Positions 1 to 12,699 of a stretch of 64,000 nucleotides of DNA are shown here, in pieces. Position 1 is the first letter of the stretch, and the number at the start of each line of letters is the position of its first letter. A program made the position numbers and the translations under genes. Source of the stretch: Enchytraeus crypticus (lineage: Eukaryota; Annelida; Clitellata; Enchytraeida; Enchytraeidae); contig CAJHZI010000425.1 in assembly GCA_905160935.1 (NCBI GenBank), positions 1,220,001-1,284,000 on the forward strand, written 5' to 3'. Below the pieces are notes generated by a model. The model did not search any database and was not told the origin of the DNA. It was given only the letters and a program-made list of their open reading frames with translations.

Positions 1-3000
1 AGAACTTGCCTATCGGACCTCTCACCAGCTGTAACATTCAGAAAAGGTATATCAGGGACACAATAGAAGAGCTAAATGGCTGAATGAAAATACTGAACAT
101 GTTAACTCAAATATTGCGTATAAAAATGAAAAATATCGAAATTAATATTACAAGCTTTTTGCTAATGCATATGTGCATAATTATGGAATAATGTAGGCCA
201 ATTGCGCCGTTAGAAAAACTGTCGGACGCTAAACGGTAGGACCTTACTAATCCCCTCAAATTGTCAAGTAGGCCTAATGGAATTAGCAAATCCTCGAAAC
301 GGGCATATGTGAGATTAATCTCAGTGGTAACCTGTAAATATAAGCTGACATCCAAATTGTATTCACGTGGATGATCAGGTTTACAGAGAGATAATGTGTG
401 TCAAGTTTATTATCATTTTAGCAAGTGTTGTTCCTATATATCCAAGCTGTTATTTTATTCATCTTTACTCTACATTGCAAACTTTAAGTAGATCTAGATC
501 TTCTGAAATACAACATCTTGCCAGAAGAGTGTTTTTCTTTCATTGTACAAATAGCGTGCCTGAGTAAACTAGTATCAGAAGAAAATTAATTACAGATAAT
601 AATCTTTGTCGCTTCTAAAATAAGGGTGAATTAATAAGACGCCTCGTGCCATAGAAATATGGATACGCTTCTGAGGCTGCAGTAATTGTGCTAAATTAAG
701 AGGGAGACGCAGGTTTGCCATTAATGCTAATAGCTTATTGGAGACAATTCATCGACATTTGCGTGTCAAGTATAACACGTTGTGTGAAATTAACACCTGA
801 TTCCTATCGAATCATCTCTCTCTCTCTCTACTCAGTTTTCAGTGATTTTAATAGCTTGAAGGGATATTGTCCGCCATATTTGAAGTAGTGACGATCATGA
901 TGCCGTTTACTTATTCAAGGCTGTATCGTCTTTCTTGATTCTAGACATTTAAATGGCTTCGGAAAGATTGCATTACATAACTGTTTCTCTGAATGATTGA
1001 ATATTTGATTTATTGGCTGATTCAGAGTTAGACGTGTAATTTAATAAATTTTTGGTTAACTATATTCATCTAAATATAACTTATTTAAATAAATTCGACT
1101 CCGAAGATACTGGAAGAAATTAAAGTTTCTTCAAATTCCTGTCAGATTAATCGTATTAGCTGAGCTTTTTGCTATTATTGAGCAACAATAATTAAATCCC
1201 AGTACCAGGAAAAACATCGCAGAGTAACAAAATCTATGCAAAAATAAGAAAAAGTGTAAAAGCAGAGTCTTAAAAATTGTATTACTTCTTGCTAATCGTC
1301 AATCCAAACTAATCCCTATCTATGTTTTCTCTCCACGTATTGTACAATATTCTTCTGTCTCAACGGCTAATCACGCTTTCTGATAAATGAAACGTCTATA
1401 ACAGTTTTGCGTGTGACAAGATCACAGGTCTGTCTGTTGTTTGTAAGATTTTCTTCTTCTGATGTCGGGCTTTGTTATACACACCGCTGAATTGCTAATG
1501 AATTCAATAAAATTCTCTAGTAACTCTATCCCAGCAATTTAGATCTAAGATTGCCTGTAAGGCTTATTATACCTAAATACTTTTAGTTTCAAATATATAT
1601 ATATGAATCTTTATTGCACCATCAAAACGTTGTAGCAAGTTACATACAATCAACAACAAAATACCAAAAGTGTAAAAAATACAAATACAACTGCATTGAA
1701 ATAAACAAACAAAAAATAAAATAAAATAAAACCATCTACTGATTTTGAATAGAGTTATTTGACACATCAATTTCGCATTGGTTCAATATTATTGTTTAGA
1801 TTCATGCTCTTTAGAATGGACTACCAGCACAATTAAATCAGCTTATATCTTTGGTGGTCAATGTTTTCAATGTTCAGTCCACACCATTATATTATTATAT
1901 CGACGCAAATAGATGAACCCTTAGTAAACATCAATCCATGATTATATCTATGACTTTAAATGCCATTTTTTAAACCCCGTACATTTAGTAGACAATTGGT
2001 CGATAATCCAAGTCACCAGTCCTGTGAATGTTCAAAATTGGACTCTCTGATTAGCTCTACTACGCCATTGATCCCTGAACCTTACAAACGATTATTTACA
2101 ATTTCATGACGTTAACTGCTGTTCTACCAACTCTATGTTCTACCCAATATCCACTAGTAAATAAATACACCACTTAGCTTTGACAATATGAGCTCTGGAT
2201 ATCAAAATAACATGGAATTAATATGATACGGATAACATATTTACCTGCAGCCAACTGACTGTGAATTGCTCTACACCCCGTTACAACATCTCTACCGTAC
2301 ACTTTAGACTCCAATTCCTCAGTAATAACGGAAATATAATTAAATGCCTTGCATGTTAAATCAAATCAAACCAAATCATTTTATTGCAGACACATACAGG
2401 TCCATATAACAAAGAAAAATAGAAACTAAAAAGAAAATGTAACGAACAGAAAGAAAAGAAATCCTAGAAACAACTGTACAGTTAGAAATTATAAGGTACA
2501 ATAAATAATTTGCCCGGTTTCAGGCTTTTTAAAATTTCATGTTAAACTCTCTACACGGAAAAAATCGTCTAAGTTTACGCAAAGGAAATGTAAATAATTA
2601 AACTTAAGTAGTCATTGTTACGTTTCGAATGCAAAGGAAATATTAGTTTTTAAACTTAAATAATAAACTCCTTACTACGTCGGGATTGGAAACGAAATCA
2701 AGAGACAAAAGGAAGAAGAGAATAGACTGAGGAGATAAACGGACAGTTATTATTAATAATAATCCTTTGAAGCTTGTCTCGGAGGTACTGCATATGAAGG
2801 CTGCCAGGTACTGTGAGTGGCGCATGCAGCCTACTTGTCTTTGGTGGGGACGAATTTTTAATATATTAACATAAAACGAATGTTATTTACAAATATTCAA
2901 AAATTGTCTTTTCACAAAATTCTGATGTCTTTCTCGAAGCTTGAGAAACCGCCCCGAAACTTTCACTTCTCAGCCCCCATTTCTCTTTCAGAATTCTGCG

Positions 3001-3107
3001 GAGACGAAATAATGATTTGCAAAACGCATCCTGACCCAGTGCCGGTGAGTGTTTGCTGTAATCCCAGTCATCAATCACCCAGTCATGAGCCTGGCTCCCA
3101 TCTCCTG
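1..3107. other. AT-rich stretch without supported gene
   Basis: The only open frames here are short (60 to 103 codons), on both strands, without recognisable domains or codon bias, and look like chance. There is a short TCTC run near 809-830 and a TATA run near 1595. The overlapping open frames at 2880-3190 on both strands show no family similarity that I recognise. I see no gene. Confidence 0.6.
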
Positions 3108-3360
3108 CCTTCTGATGCTCCAGTACAACGTATAGTACAGCTTTCTGTACTGAGTCTGTCCTTCGTAGTCCTACTTTCTCCAACCTCCTGATGCCAGTAC
3201 AAATTCTAGTACTGTCCTTCGTAGTCCTATCTTCTCCAACATTCTGATGCGACAGTACAACTTCTAGTATGGCTCAGCTTGTACTGTGTCTTACATAATT
3301 TTGCCGTCCACAATCTCTAGTACTGCTGTACACTGATAGTACTGTATTGTACTTGTACTA
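3108..3360. repeat. Degenerate tandem repeat rich in AGTAC
   Basis: About three imperfect units, each with a TCTGATGC-like start, a CAGTACAA core and TCCTTCGTAGTCCTA, then a tail of shorter CTAGTACTG motifs. Units begin near 3112, 3189 and 3242. It looks like a decayed minisatellite and I see no coding function. Confidence 0.6.
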
Positions 3361-3809
3361 TGTATAACAGTGCATAGACTGGTGTTACAAGTCTCTCGTC
3401 TTCCTAAACAGTATAATTAAGTTACTTTAACACTGTGAAATCTGTAGTAGAATTTATATTGATGAATTCACAACAAAAACAGTATGGCGTCAGATTTACT
3501 TCTGACGCTATTCTGGATAAACCTTTTTAAGTAGCAATATAAATTATTCAACTTCAACTGGTATTTCTACCTTATGAACCAATAAATCTGTTGTTATTTG
3601 GATTTATATTGCTGCCAATATTATCATGATTAACATAGAAATAATTTACATGCAATTATGTAAAGGAATTAACGGGAAAATAACTACAAAGGCCTAATTA
3701 AAGTTGGTGAATACATAATATTATTTAAGTGATCAATTCGAGTGCTTTCTAGTCTGTCTAACTAGACTGAGACTGGAAATTGTGCTTTTAGAATCTGCAA
3801 CGTTAACAA

Positions 3810-4125
<316 letters not shown>

Positions 4126-4689
4126 ATTAACAGGTGGACTACTGAAGCTGCTCTGACGCTGCTGCTCTTATGCTCATATCCAAGTGAAGCACCTGCCACA
4201 TCTGACAGAGTCAGTCTCACGGTGACCTACAGTCAATCATCAAAGCTTCCCAAATGTCAGCCGACATTGTAGTCCATTCGCATGAATATTCATCACTCTT
4301 CGAGGGTTGCGCACTAAGACTCTACTGAAAGCGCCTGACAAACCTCTGTTGGAGTCGAATTAGCTTAAGACTGGCTTTACTTCCAAACGTTGTCACTAAC
4401 TGGCAATGAATAGATTAAATGTGTAAAGAATATGAGTAATTGATTCAGGAGGACTGCATTCAGAGTTTACTTTATCATGACATTTTATTTTAAAGGAAGC
4501 GGTTTGCTTTAAAAAAACAACCTGAATGCTATTTAGTTATCCTGGTGTGTGCGAGGTAATTTTTGATATTGCGTTACTTAGTGAATGAATATATACAGTG
4601 TATCAGTAAGAGTAAAGGAAATTATCAACTACCAAGCAACAAGTTGATATTAATATTTATATTACATGTTCCGCTAAATTTATCTTGGC

Positions 4690-5815
4690 AGATAATTATG
4701 ACCTATCTCTCTTAGTGCACTGCCTACTGGCAGGTCCATGGTACATAACGCCTCCACTCTTCTCTGTCTTCCGCCTTCCTCTTCATTTCCACATATGAGT
4801 TGGGTCTTTAAATCATCTAACATACCTAATCTCGGCCTGCCCCTGCCTCTTTTTCCTTCCATTCTACCTTCTATGACCTCTTTTAATAGACCTTCCCCCC
4901 TTAGAATGTGTCCTATCCATCTCTTCTTCCTATTTCTTAATACATTTATCAACTGTCTATCTGTGCCAACTCTCTCCAGGACTTCCTCATTTGTGAAGAT
5001 CCTACTGCATATTTCTGTCTCACATTTCCCATCATCGGTTATAGTATGACCCAAATATTTGAAACTCCTTACCTGTTCCAATTTCGTACCATTTATTATG
5101 ATATTAACACCTTTATTATTGGACACTCTCATAACCTTGGTCTTTTTTATATTAATCTTCATGCCATATCTTAGGGCAGTATCATTCAGCCTATCCATTA
5201 TCTTCTGCAATCCAATCTCGCTGCCCGCTACCATTCCTTGGTCATCTGCAAATCGTACATCTTGTAACAAATTCCATCCTACTTTTATTCCTTCTTCCAA
5301 GTCTTCCATGGCTTCCTCCATCATTGCCTCAGCGTAAATGTTAACAGCAGCGGCGAAATGCTACAACCTTGTCTTACTCCACGTCCTATTTTGCCTTCTT
5401 CTGAGTATTCTTGTTGGATTTTGATTACTGCTCTTTGATTCATGTACAAGTGCAAAATTAGTCTTCTCTCTCTCCAGTCAATTCCTATTCTTTTCAAGAT
5501 ATTCATCATCGTTATCCAATCAATCCTGTCAAAGGCCTTCTCGAAGTCTACAAAGCCTACAAAAACGTCATTACCATATTCTAAGCTTCTTTCGCAAAGA
5601 ACCCGCAGTACTCCTATTGCTTCTCTTGCGCCGCATCCTTTCCTAAAACCAAATTGTGTCTTGCTCAGTATCATCTCTGCTTTCGACTCAATGCGATTAT
5701 TTACTATCTTTAATAAGATCTTCGATGCATGAGGTATTAAGCTGATTGTTCTGTAATCCGAACACTCCACAGCATTGGCTTTTTTGGGAATTGGAATCAT
5801 CACTGACATCAAATT
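4690..5815 (-). mobile_element. RT-GA LINE, 5'-truncated non-LTR reverse transcriptase (frameshifted)
   Basis: This is the longest copy of the family called RT-GA here. Two overlapping minus-strand frames (5812-5321 and 5324-4680) make one reverse transcriptase. The first has an N-terminal SDYR.ISL motif, QFGFRKGC, the catalytic motif A FEKAFDRID and RQGCSISP. The second has the motif C FADD (complement of 5241-5252), SFKYLGH and the C-terminal RRKKRWIGH and GRGRPRL motifs typical of animal non-LTR elements. The frames are split by loss of one T near 5340, where LFNIYAEAM would be restored. The endonuclease end is missing, so this is a 5'-truncated dead copy. Its 3' end reads GTGCACTAAGAGAGA on the minus strand, the signature of the other copies. 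Clade assignment would need a tree. Confidence 0.88.
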
Positions 5816-6025
5816 ATGGCCTACACTACGGATTTTATTGAACCTAATTAATAATTAATGGAAATGTTTGTATTTTTTTTATTTATTTTATTTAAATTCG
5901 GAATATGTAAGTGCCACTTGTGGGCCTTTATTTCCGTTCATGCGCTCTAACTGTCTATTGTGTATGCCAATTGTGATATGCGTATAATAAATGAAATAAA
6001 GTCCAAATGAATTCAGCGCAAATTA

Positions 6026-6062
6026 TAAATTCATGGAGCTGTGTGTAAGCTCCATGAATTTA
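6026..6062. other. Perfect 15-bp inverted repeat, 7-nt loop
   Basis: Arms at 6026-6040 and 6048-6062 are exactly complementary (core ATTCATGGAGCT) around the loop GTGTGTA. It lies about 200 bp beyond the 5'-truncation point of RT-GA. No gene is attached; it could be a MITE remnant. Confidence 0.7.
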
Positions 6063-6448
6063 AGTAATAATTATCATTAATTAATAAGTGACTCAATGAA
6101 TTAATCAATCGGACCGTCAATCAATAAAGCCAGTGAGTGCAACTACAATGACTAGTACTTGACAAAATGTAACAGAAACGCTAAATGAACTATATACTAC
6201 GTACGAAATGGCCTAAAGCCATAGGCTATAATTATTACCGTCACCTAGACCTCTACAATGCTAGAGAAAGAATTTTCAACAACAATATAGAGCTACGAAC
6301 CTCTCAATCAATATAATTTTAGTAGAGTCTTTGGAATAGCTGCATTTACCGATGGATTCAATTGTTGGTTACCCAACTAGTTGAAATAGTGCAGCATACA
6401 CCTAAAAGTGTTGATTCCGGGACATTAAACAATAGACCAATCGTTATA

Positions 6449-6590
6449 GCTGGTATAGCTAATGTTCACTTCAGTTTCCTCACTCGAAAGCAATGTCAGT
6501 GACGAGCGAGCCCAGGATTTGAACCCCGCACATACTGATTCGCGATCGAATATCTTACCGACATCGCCTCTTGCTCCAGCCAGTGGTGAT
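6449..6590 (-). mobile_element. SINE-A copy (tRNA-derived)
   Basis: The minus strand shows the SINE-A consensus: CCAGTG..GATGTCGGTAAGATATTCG, then the RNA polymerase III B box GGTTCAAATCC, then CTCGTCACTG, CTTTCGAGTGAGGAAACTGA and a TTAGCTA tail. The same order is found at 8188, 8690, 11520, 30988, 32688, 53172, 61276 and 62288, which defines the family from this window alone. Confidence 0.85.
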
Positions 6591-6840
6591 GTTAATTGCA
6601 CGTGTTGTAAAAGGTGTCATAGCATAAACTGAGAAAGGCAACGGGAAACCACATCAGAAGCCATTTCTCACTAGCTACAGGCTACATAAGCTATACATTA
6701 GATAAGGCATAGCCTTTTGTAAAGGGATTTACTTTCTTTATCTATGGAGTGCTCTATTTGGAGAGTGAAAGCAGACTCATGAGTAGGAATATGTACCTTG
6801 GACCTGCCCATTGGCAGAACACTAGAAACTGAGATACCGA
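6590..6840 (+). mobile_element. Dispersed repeat family E fragment
   Basis: It contains GAAAGGCAACGGGAAACCAC, CTTTTGTAAAGGGATT, GAGTGCTCTATTTGGAGAG and GTACCTTGGACCTGCC. Related strings occur at 48840-49072 and 51255-51370 on the + strand and at 27000-27200 and 59010-59135 on the minus strand. Its right end resembles the RT-GA 3' end, so it may be another element using the same tail. Confidence 0.6.
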
Positions 6841-6914
6841 AGAGAACTGGATAACTTAGATGCTCTCATATACGCCTCTGCATTAACATCGTTATTTTGA
6901 TAATGAAATCGACT

Positions 6915-7485
6915 GTCTAAAATAAATGTCAAAGCCGTCAGTAAATAAATGTCAAAGCCGTCAGTAAATAAATGTCAAAGCCGTCAGTAAATAAATGTCA
7001 ACGCCGTCAGTAAATAAATGTCAAAGCCGTCAGTAAATAAATGTCAAAGCCGTCAGTAAATAAATGTCAAAGCCGTCAGTAAATAAATGTCAAAGCCGTC
7101 AGTAAATAAATGTCAAAGCCGTCAGTAAATAAATGTCAAAGCCGTCAGTAAATAAATGTCAAAGCCGTCAGTAAATAAATGTCAAAGCCGTCAGTAAATA
7201 AATGTCAAAGCCGTCAGTAAATAAATGTCAAAGCCGTCAGTAAATAAATGTCAAAGCCGTCAGTAAATAAATGTCAAAGCCGTCAGTAAATAAATGTCAA
7301 AGCCGTCAGTAAATAAATGTCAAAGCCGTCAGTAAATAAATGTCAAAGCCGTCAGTAAATAAATGTCAAAGCCGTCAGTAAATAAATGTCAAAGCCGTCA
7401 GTAAATAAATGTCAAAGCCGTCAGTAAATAAATGTCAAAGCCGTCAGTAAATAAATGTCAAAGCCGTCAGTAAATAAATGTCAAT
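6915..7485. repeat. 23-bp satellite array, about 25 copies
   Basis: The unit begins AAATAAATGTCAAAGCCGTC and ends AGT; it repeats head to tail and nearly without variation. One unit at about 6999 has AACGCC for AAAGCC. Every unit has stops, and 23 is not a multiple of three, so it cannot be coding. There are no spacers. Confidence 0.97.
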
Positions 7486-8187
7486 AGCATAATCATTTTT
7501 ACAAGCCACAAGGAGCTTCCAACACATTCATTTCTTGCGGCGACACTTGAAAGCTGTATTCATGATGTTTCGATATTATTCATTAGTTTTAAAATTGAAT
7601 CATTTGTCTGACTTTTTCGCTTATTTACTTGAGTACCCGGTTTTATGTCACTTGACTAATTTCGTTAATGAGGAATAATTTATATATATACTAATAAAGA
7701 TATATAGTTACATAGAAATAATATTGACTTATTTTAATTTAAAAGCGTAACGATTAGTCAAAAAATTGCCTAATCTATTTTGAGTTTTTCCAATCAAAAC
7801 GATCAAATCGCTTAAAACTAATAATCTTCGGGAAATCTTAATCATTTAGGAAATATATTATAAATGCTAATTTTGCAACTTTTCTAAAAACTTTCGTAAA
7901 TCCGCAAATTGCAGCAACGACGTGAAAATCTTGGGCTATCGACAAAACATTTGGAGAGGCTCGTACGTCGTTGAAAAGGGATTAGTACATTAGTGCGACA
8001 GAGCGGAGCAATGCTAAGGATCTTAGCCGCAGAAGATGTTACTCAAATTACCATTGCGATGACCAGATACTGGAGCAACTGCATGTACCATATCGATTAC
8101 AACAGTTTAGGTTATTCTTGCTGCATTGCTACATTGTTTATATCCAAAAAGTCTCACTATATATAGTGCTTGCAAGTAAATAAAAAA

Positions 8188-8298
8188 GCTAATGCTAACG
8201 TCAGTTTTCTCAATCGAAAGCGATGTCCGAGACGGGCCAGCCCAGGATTTGAACCCCGCACATACTATCCGCGGTAGAATATCTTACCGACGTCAAAT
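8188..8298 (-). mobile_element. SINE-A copy
   Basis: The minus-strand B box GGTTCAAATCC lies next to TGGGCTGGCCCGTC, with the CTTTCGATTGAGAAAACTGACG tail side partly changed. The central GGTCGAATATC block is kept as GGTAGAATATC. The 5' end stops at the ACGTC near 8297. Confidence 0.8.
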
Positions 8299-8689
8299 GA
8301 AACATTGTTTAAGTGAATGTGTAGTTGCTAACGTCTGCGTCAATATCGAAAGGAATTTTGTCTGAGACGTTTCGATAGGGCTCCAACTCTAGAGTCTACA
8401 GCTTCTCAGGCATGTGTGATATATTTTTGGCCATCCAATCGTTAATAATATCTATGAATTTTATACAGATATAAATATGAACAATGATTTATGTTGACAT
8501 TAATTAGACTATCTTTACGGTTTTCTCACTATGAAGAGTAAAACCAACATTTTAGATTGGTCCCAATTTATCTCTCGAAAGGATAATATCATTGCTATAA
8601 TTAACCCTTAATCTAAATATAGTCCACAGATCAAATTCGTAAAAGTCATTTCTTGTTTCATTTATTTAATTAAAAAGCTAAGAAGTAAA

Positions 8690-8812
8690 AAGCTAAGATT
8701 AACGTCAGTTTCCTCACTCGAAGGCGACGCCAGTGACGAGCGAGCCCAGGATTTGAATCCCACACATACTGATCCGCGGACTTCGCCACTGACTGGAGCC
8801 AGTGGCGAAGCG
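8690..8812 (-). mobile_element. SINE-A copy with rearranged head
   Basis: The B box region reads GGATTCAAATCCTGGGCTCGC on the minus strand. The internal ATATTCG segment is deleted, and the head is duplicated as an inverted repeat: CTTCGCCACTG and CAGTGGCGAAG flank ACTGGAGC at 8780-8809. The inverted head suggests a rearranged or twin insertion. Confidence 0.8.
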
Positions 8813-9492
8813 AGTAAGGTAAGCCTAACTGAGCGCAAAAGGTTCCTAGGAATAATGTTGCGAGGATCAAATCTTTCACCAATGCAAATAGTTGATGGAA
8901 TATGGAACTCACGGATTTATATCGCCATGTTGATCATCCCATGTGGACCGAGTCATCAGAGATTTGCACAAGGCTCTGCCGTGTGGCGCTTATGTATTCA
9001 TGTCGCAGCTTGAGTGCTTTAATTATTAACCGCAGAGTCTCCTCAGACAATTCCTCGCCTCAGAGAATTAAGTATTTTCTTTGAGGTGGGGGTGGAAAAT
9101 TAAGTATCTCGTAAAACTTTATAGAATTAGATTTTAATTGCATTAATACCACTCAAATTAAACTAACTCAATTATTCAAATTATGCTTTAATTATTGGAA
9201 ATAAATCTCCAACTTGTCCCTTAATCAAATTATTTTTTCGATAAAGCGGAGGCCGGGATTTTTAAGATGGGTAAGACCACCCACTCCTCTCAAAATAATC
9301 GTATTCTAGAGTAAAACGGAGCCGCTAATCCGAGGATTAGGGATAATTGTAGTAAAGATGACTAATTACGCGCTATTAGTCGATAGGAAGTGCTTGCATG
9401 ATCTACATTGAACAGTTTCTATTGTTAGATGAGAGCATTGACCTTAGAGGAAGCCCATAATCAATCGAAACTTTCAGTAAATAGTATAAAGG

Positions 9493-9496
<4 letters not shown>

Positions 9497-9541
<45 letters not shown>

Positions 9542-9680
9542 AGTGCACTGCCTACTGGCAGGTACATAGTATATAACGCCTCCACTTTTCTCTCTCTTTA
9601 GTTTCCTCTTCGTGTCCACAAATGAGTGGATCTTTAAATCATCTATATCATATCGTTTGATATACCATTATAACAGAGAG
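9497..9680 (-). mobile_element. RT-GA 3' end with (CT)n tract
   Basis: A pure CT run (9497-9539) precedes CCCAGTGCACTGCCTACTGGC and continues to the GTGGATCTTTAAATCATCTA segment. On the minus strand this is the last part of the RT-GA reading frame followed by its 3' end, with the (GA)n tract exactly where the element ends. Confidence 0.8.
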
Positions 9681-9689
9681 GCTTCTGAG

Positions 9690-10692
9690 GGCTTTATAGG
9701 AGTTTCAAAATAAACTCACGACCTAACTGTTAAGATTATCTACAGAGAAACAAGTGATACACGCGGCATCGAGTTCAATCCTAGAAAAAATGACAAATAA
9801 TGACACCGGGACAATAATAGAACATTTTTATGCAATAGATGACTGGAAGATTAATCATATATCTGAAGTCACAGAGCATGTCCCTAAGAGGTTCGCAAAC
9901 TGTTAATATTGATTAAAAATGCTCAGATGAAGCAAACTGTTTATTTTTTAATCAGGTAATTCGGCTAATCTGGTCACACTTTTACGCCGTTATTTCACAT
10001 TATTAACAATATGCAAATATTGTTTCAGAACTTACGGCTATCACTTAACAGCGAGATTAATAAAAACTTACCTCGCTAATTACACAACTAATTATAGCGT
10101 GAGATGAATAATTAGGAAATCTGATATGGCAGGAGAAATGTGAGATTAAAGGCCCATGAGAGGTTTGCACACACTTGAGCAGGGACCTACTAGAGAAGCT
10201 CGTAACAGAGTTGGGCGACTTCGATAAGCACAACTACAATGTTGAGTGGATGACTTAAGTCACTGATATTTATTACTCTGGGTCTGGAGTTGCTGAAAAT
10301 CCGCTGGGATTAAGATTTTAGTTAACAGTCGGGCTTAGTACAGAAGAAGAAAAGAGGTTAAACAATCAAAGTGCGTTTTACGAGCTTAAAGGAAACTTGA
10401 ATTCAACTGAAACTTCTTCAATACAGATTATTATATATTAAGCAGCGTTGATTGAAATTGATTCGAGTAAGTAATAATCTGGTAAATAATACACTGTTCT
10501 AATATTTTGAATAAAGGAGTTCAAAAACAGGAAAAAGTTGAGGGCTTAAAGGAATAATTTATGGGCACGAATACACTTCATATCTGCGTAGAATCCAATT
10601 TTAGCATTAACACTTTCATAGACTCCCAAGTTCCTTCTCTTCCACAAGAGTTGTCTGGTATTGACAGAACGCACTGTGTGTGTGTGAGTGAG
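9690..10692. other. Stretch without supported feature
   Basis: AT-rich with no open frame of note and no repeat that I recognise from elsewhere in the window. I see nothing in it. Confidence 0.5.
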
Positions 10693-10693
10693 T

Positions 10694-10765
<72 letters not shown>

Positions 10766-10766
10766 T
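10693..10766. repeat. (GA)n microsatellite
   Basis: About 70 bp of almost pure GA after a GTGTGTGTGAGTGAGTCT run. The overlapping frames on both strands are repeat artefacts. No RT-GA sequence borders this one. Confidence 0.9.
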
Positions 10767-11036
10767 AATGAAAATCGTGCAAATGACATTTATACCTAAT
10801 ATTTTCGTAAACAAATACTGATGATTGAGGTCTTAAGATAATTCGCATAATTGAAATCATTCATTTATTATTGAAGTATATGTGAACGTTTAATAATACG
10901 TTTTAACAAGGGAGTAGGTATATATTAGGCAAAGCTACGATAAATAACACAGTGTTTTTAATAAAGTGCGAATCCACTAAAGTATCATTGAATGCTTCCA
11001 TTCAAACTTAGCATTAGGGATAGTATTGAAATACTA

Positions 11037-11165
11037 GGACTGAGCCCGGTGGCTTGTTGCCAAGTTGTTGGTATATTGTTCGACAGCGGACCAATAGGTG
11101 CAGAGTTCAAATCCAGTGCTCTCCTCGTAAGTGACATGCAATCGAGCATGAAACTAGCATTAAAC
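11037..11165 (+). mobile_element. SINE-B copy (tRNA-derived)
   Basis: It reads GAGCCCGGTGGCTTGTTG..AAGTTGTT..GTTCGACAGC, then the B-box-like AGTTCAAATCC and AGTGACATGC, ending with GAGCATGAAACTAGC. The layout matches 51028-51165 (plus) and 46345-46445 (minus, partial). It resembles SINE-A in plan but differs in most bases, so I treat it as a separate family. Confidence 0.7.
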
Positions 11166-11519
11166 TTGACTTTAGTCTTTTTTGCCTACGATGAGAGGTT
11201 AGTACTTAAGAAACAATTGTTGTGTTATTACTTAGAAACAACCACTATCTTATTTATTTGGAATCCATTTTGTACAATTTACTTAGAAACTAATCGTTGT
11301 CTTATTTGCTTAGAAGTAACTTCGGTGAATTAACGTATAAATTATCGTGACTTAAAGAAGTACATTAATCTACTTCAGGATGTTACGATGATTTTTATGT
11401 TATTTCAGCGACATAATTAAAGTACCAGTGAATTCAAAAACCAGTGACATAATTGACACAATTGGTATTCACAGTACATTAAATGTACTTCACTATGACT
11501 TCAGCGCCACTTTCCAGCC

Positions 11520-11648
11520 AGTTACGATGTCGGTAATATACTCGAGCGCGGATCAGAATGTGCGGGGTTCAAATCCTGGGCTCGCCCGTCACTGGCATCG
11601 CTTTCGAGTGAGGAAACTGACGTTAACATAAGCTTTACCAGCTTTTTA
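11520..11648 (+). mobile_element. SINE-A copy
   Basis: Forward copy: GATGTCGGTAATATACTCG, GATCAGAATGTGCGG, B box GGTTCAAATCC, CTCGCCCGTCACTGG, CTTTCGAGTGAGGAAACTGA, CGTTAACATAAGCTTTACC. The first 20 or so bases of the family head are missing or diverged. Confidence 0.88.
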
Positions 11649-12039
11649 TGATGTCAAAAGTTTTAAGTTTATTGGCATAAGGACAAAAGCACTTAAAATG
11701 CAAATACAGTAGCTAGGCTTACACTTTTGGCTGGACAGTACTGCTCATGTAAGCCTAAACACATTGCAAAAGAGTAAACAGCAAAATATAAATGCTCACT
11801 CATGTATTGCAATGCACATTCTACGATTCTGCTTATACATGTAGATCATAAGTTTAACTTTATATGTATCATGAACTGTGAACTAATACTACCATTTTTA
11901 AGAGCTGTAACTAGCATACTTATCACGGTAGTCAGCTAGATAAGATATCTTCACTGACGGCCAATTTTTGCTCGCTATAGATGTAGGAATCGATGTTGAG
12001 GCATTGTATGTCGATCATGCATTTTGTGTCTTTGTTGAA

Positions 12040-12135
12040 ACATAAACATATTATCTATCTATCTTTGTTGAAAAATAAACATATTATCTATCTATCTTTG
12101 TTGAAAAATAAACATTATCTATCTATCTATCTATT
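12040..12135. repeat. 31-bp minisatellite merging into (TCTA)n
   Basis: The motif TTTGTTGAAAAATAAACATA with TATCTATCTA is repeated three times and runs into a CTAT microsatellite. A separate (ATTG)n tract sits at 12645-12695. Confidence 0.8.
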
Positions 12136-12657
12136 AATAAAATTCTTTGCAAAATAAATGTTCTAAATAGCCATATGCAAAATGGAAGGAGACATGACGC
12201 CGCGATTGATAAATGTTTATCGACGGCTATTACGTGGTTTAGATTGTGCATAATGGCGCAGTGGTGGAGTAGAATTTTCAAATTAAATTCTTTATCATGT
12301 CACTGTGTAAGGTTGGCTGATCTCCCAAGGGATTCTGCGCTTGAGTGACCGGCAGTTGTATGAAGTCGCTTCAATCATCGTTCAATGGTCGCCAACAACA
12401 GAAACTGACAGGCTTAGCCAAACCTGCGCGGGGCCCACTCTACACGGGCCCTGTTTTCACTATCTTCACCTCTACTTGAGAGGCAAATTGTAGATTTACC
12501 TCCCGTTTCTATGTTCGAGCGATGCAAATGTATTGCTGACTGATGGATCTTGGATTAGAGTAGAGCTATTTGTAAACAAAATCTTCCACATTATCCGATG
12601 ATATATATTGTCAAGACCTACCTGGTTATCTGGTTAATTCTTATTGATTGATTGATG

Positions 12658-12694
<37 letters not shown>

Positions 12695-12699
12695 CCTGT

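Noticed and set aside
6915-7485. CRISPR-like array
   Set aside because: Head-to-tail 23-mers without spacers in an animal genome; a plain satellite.
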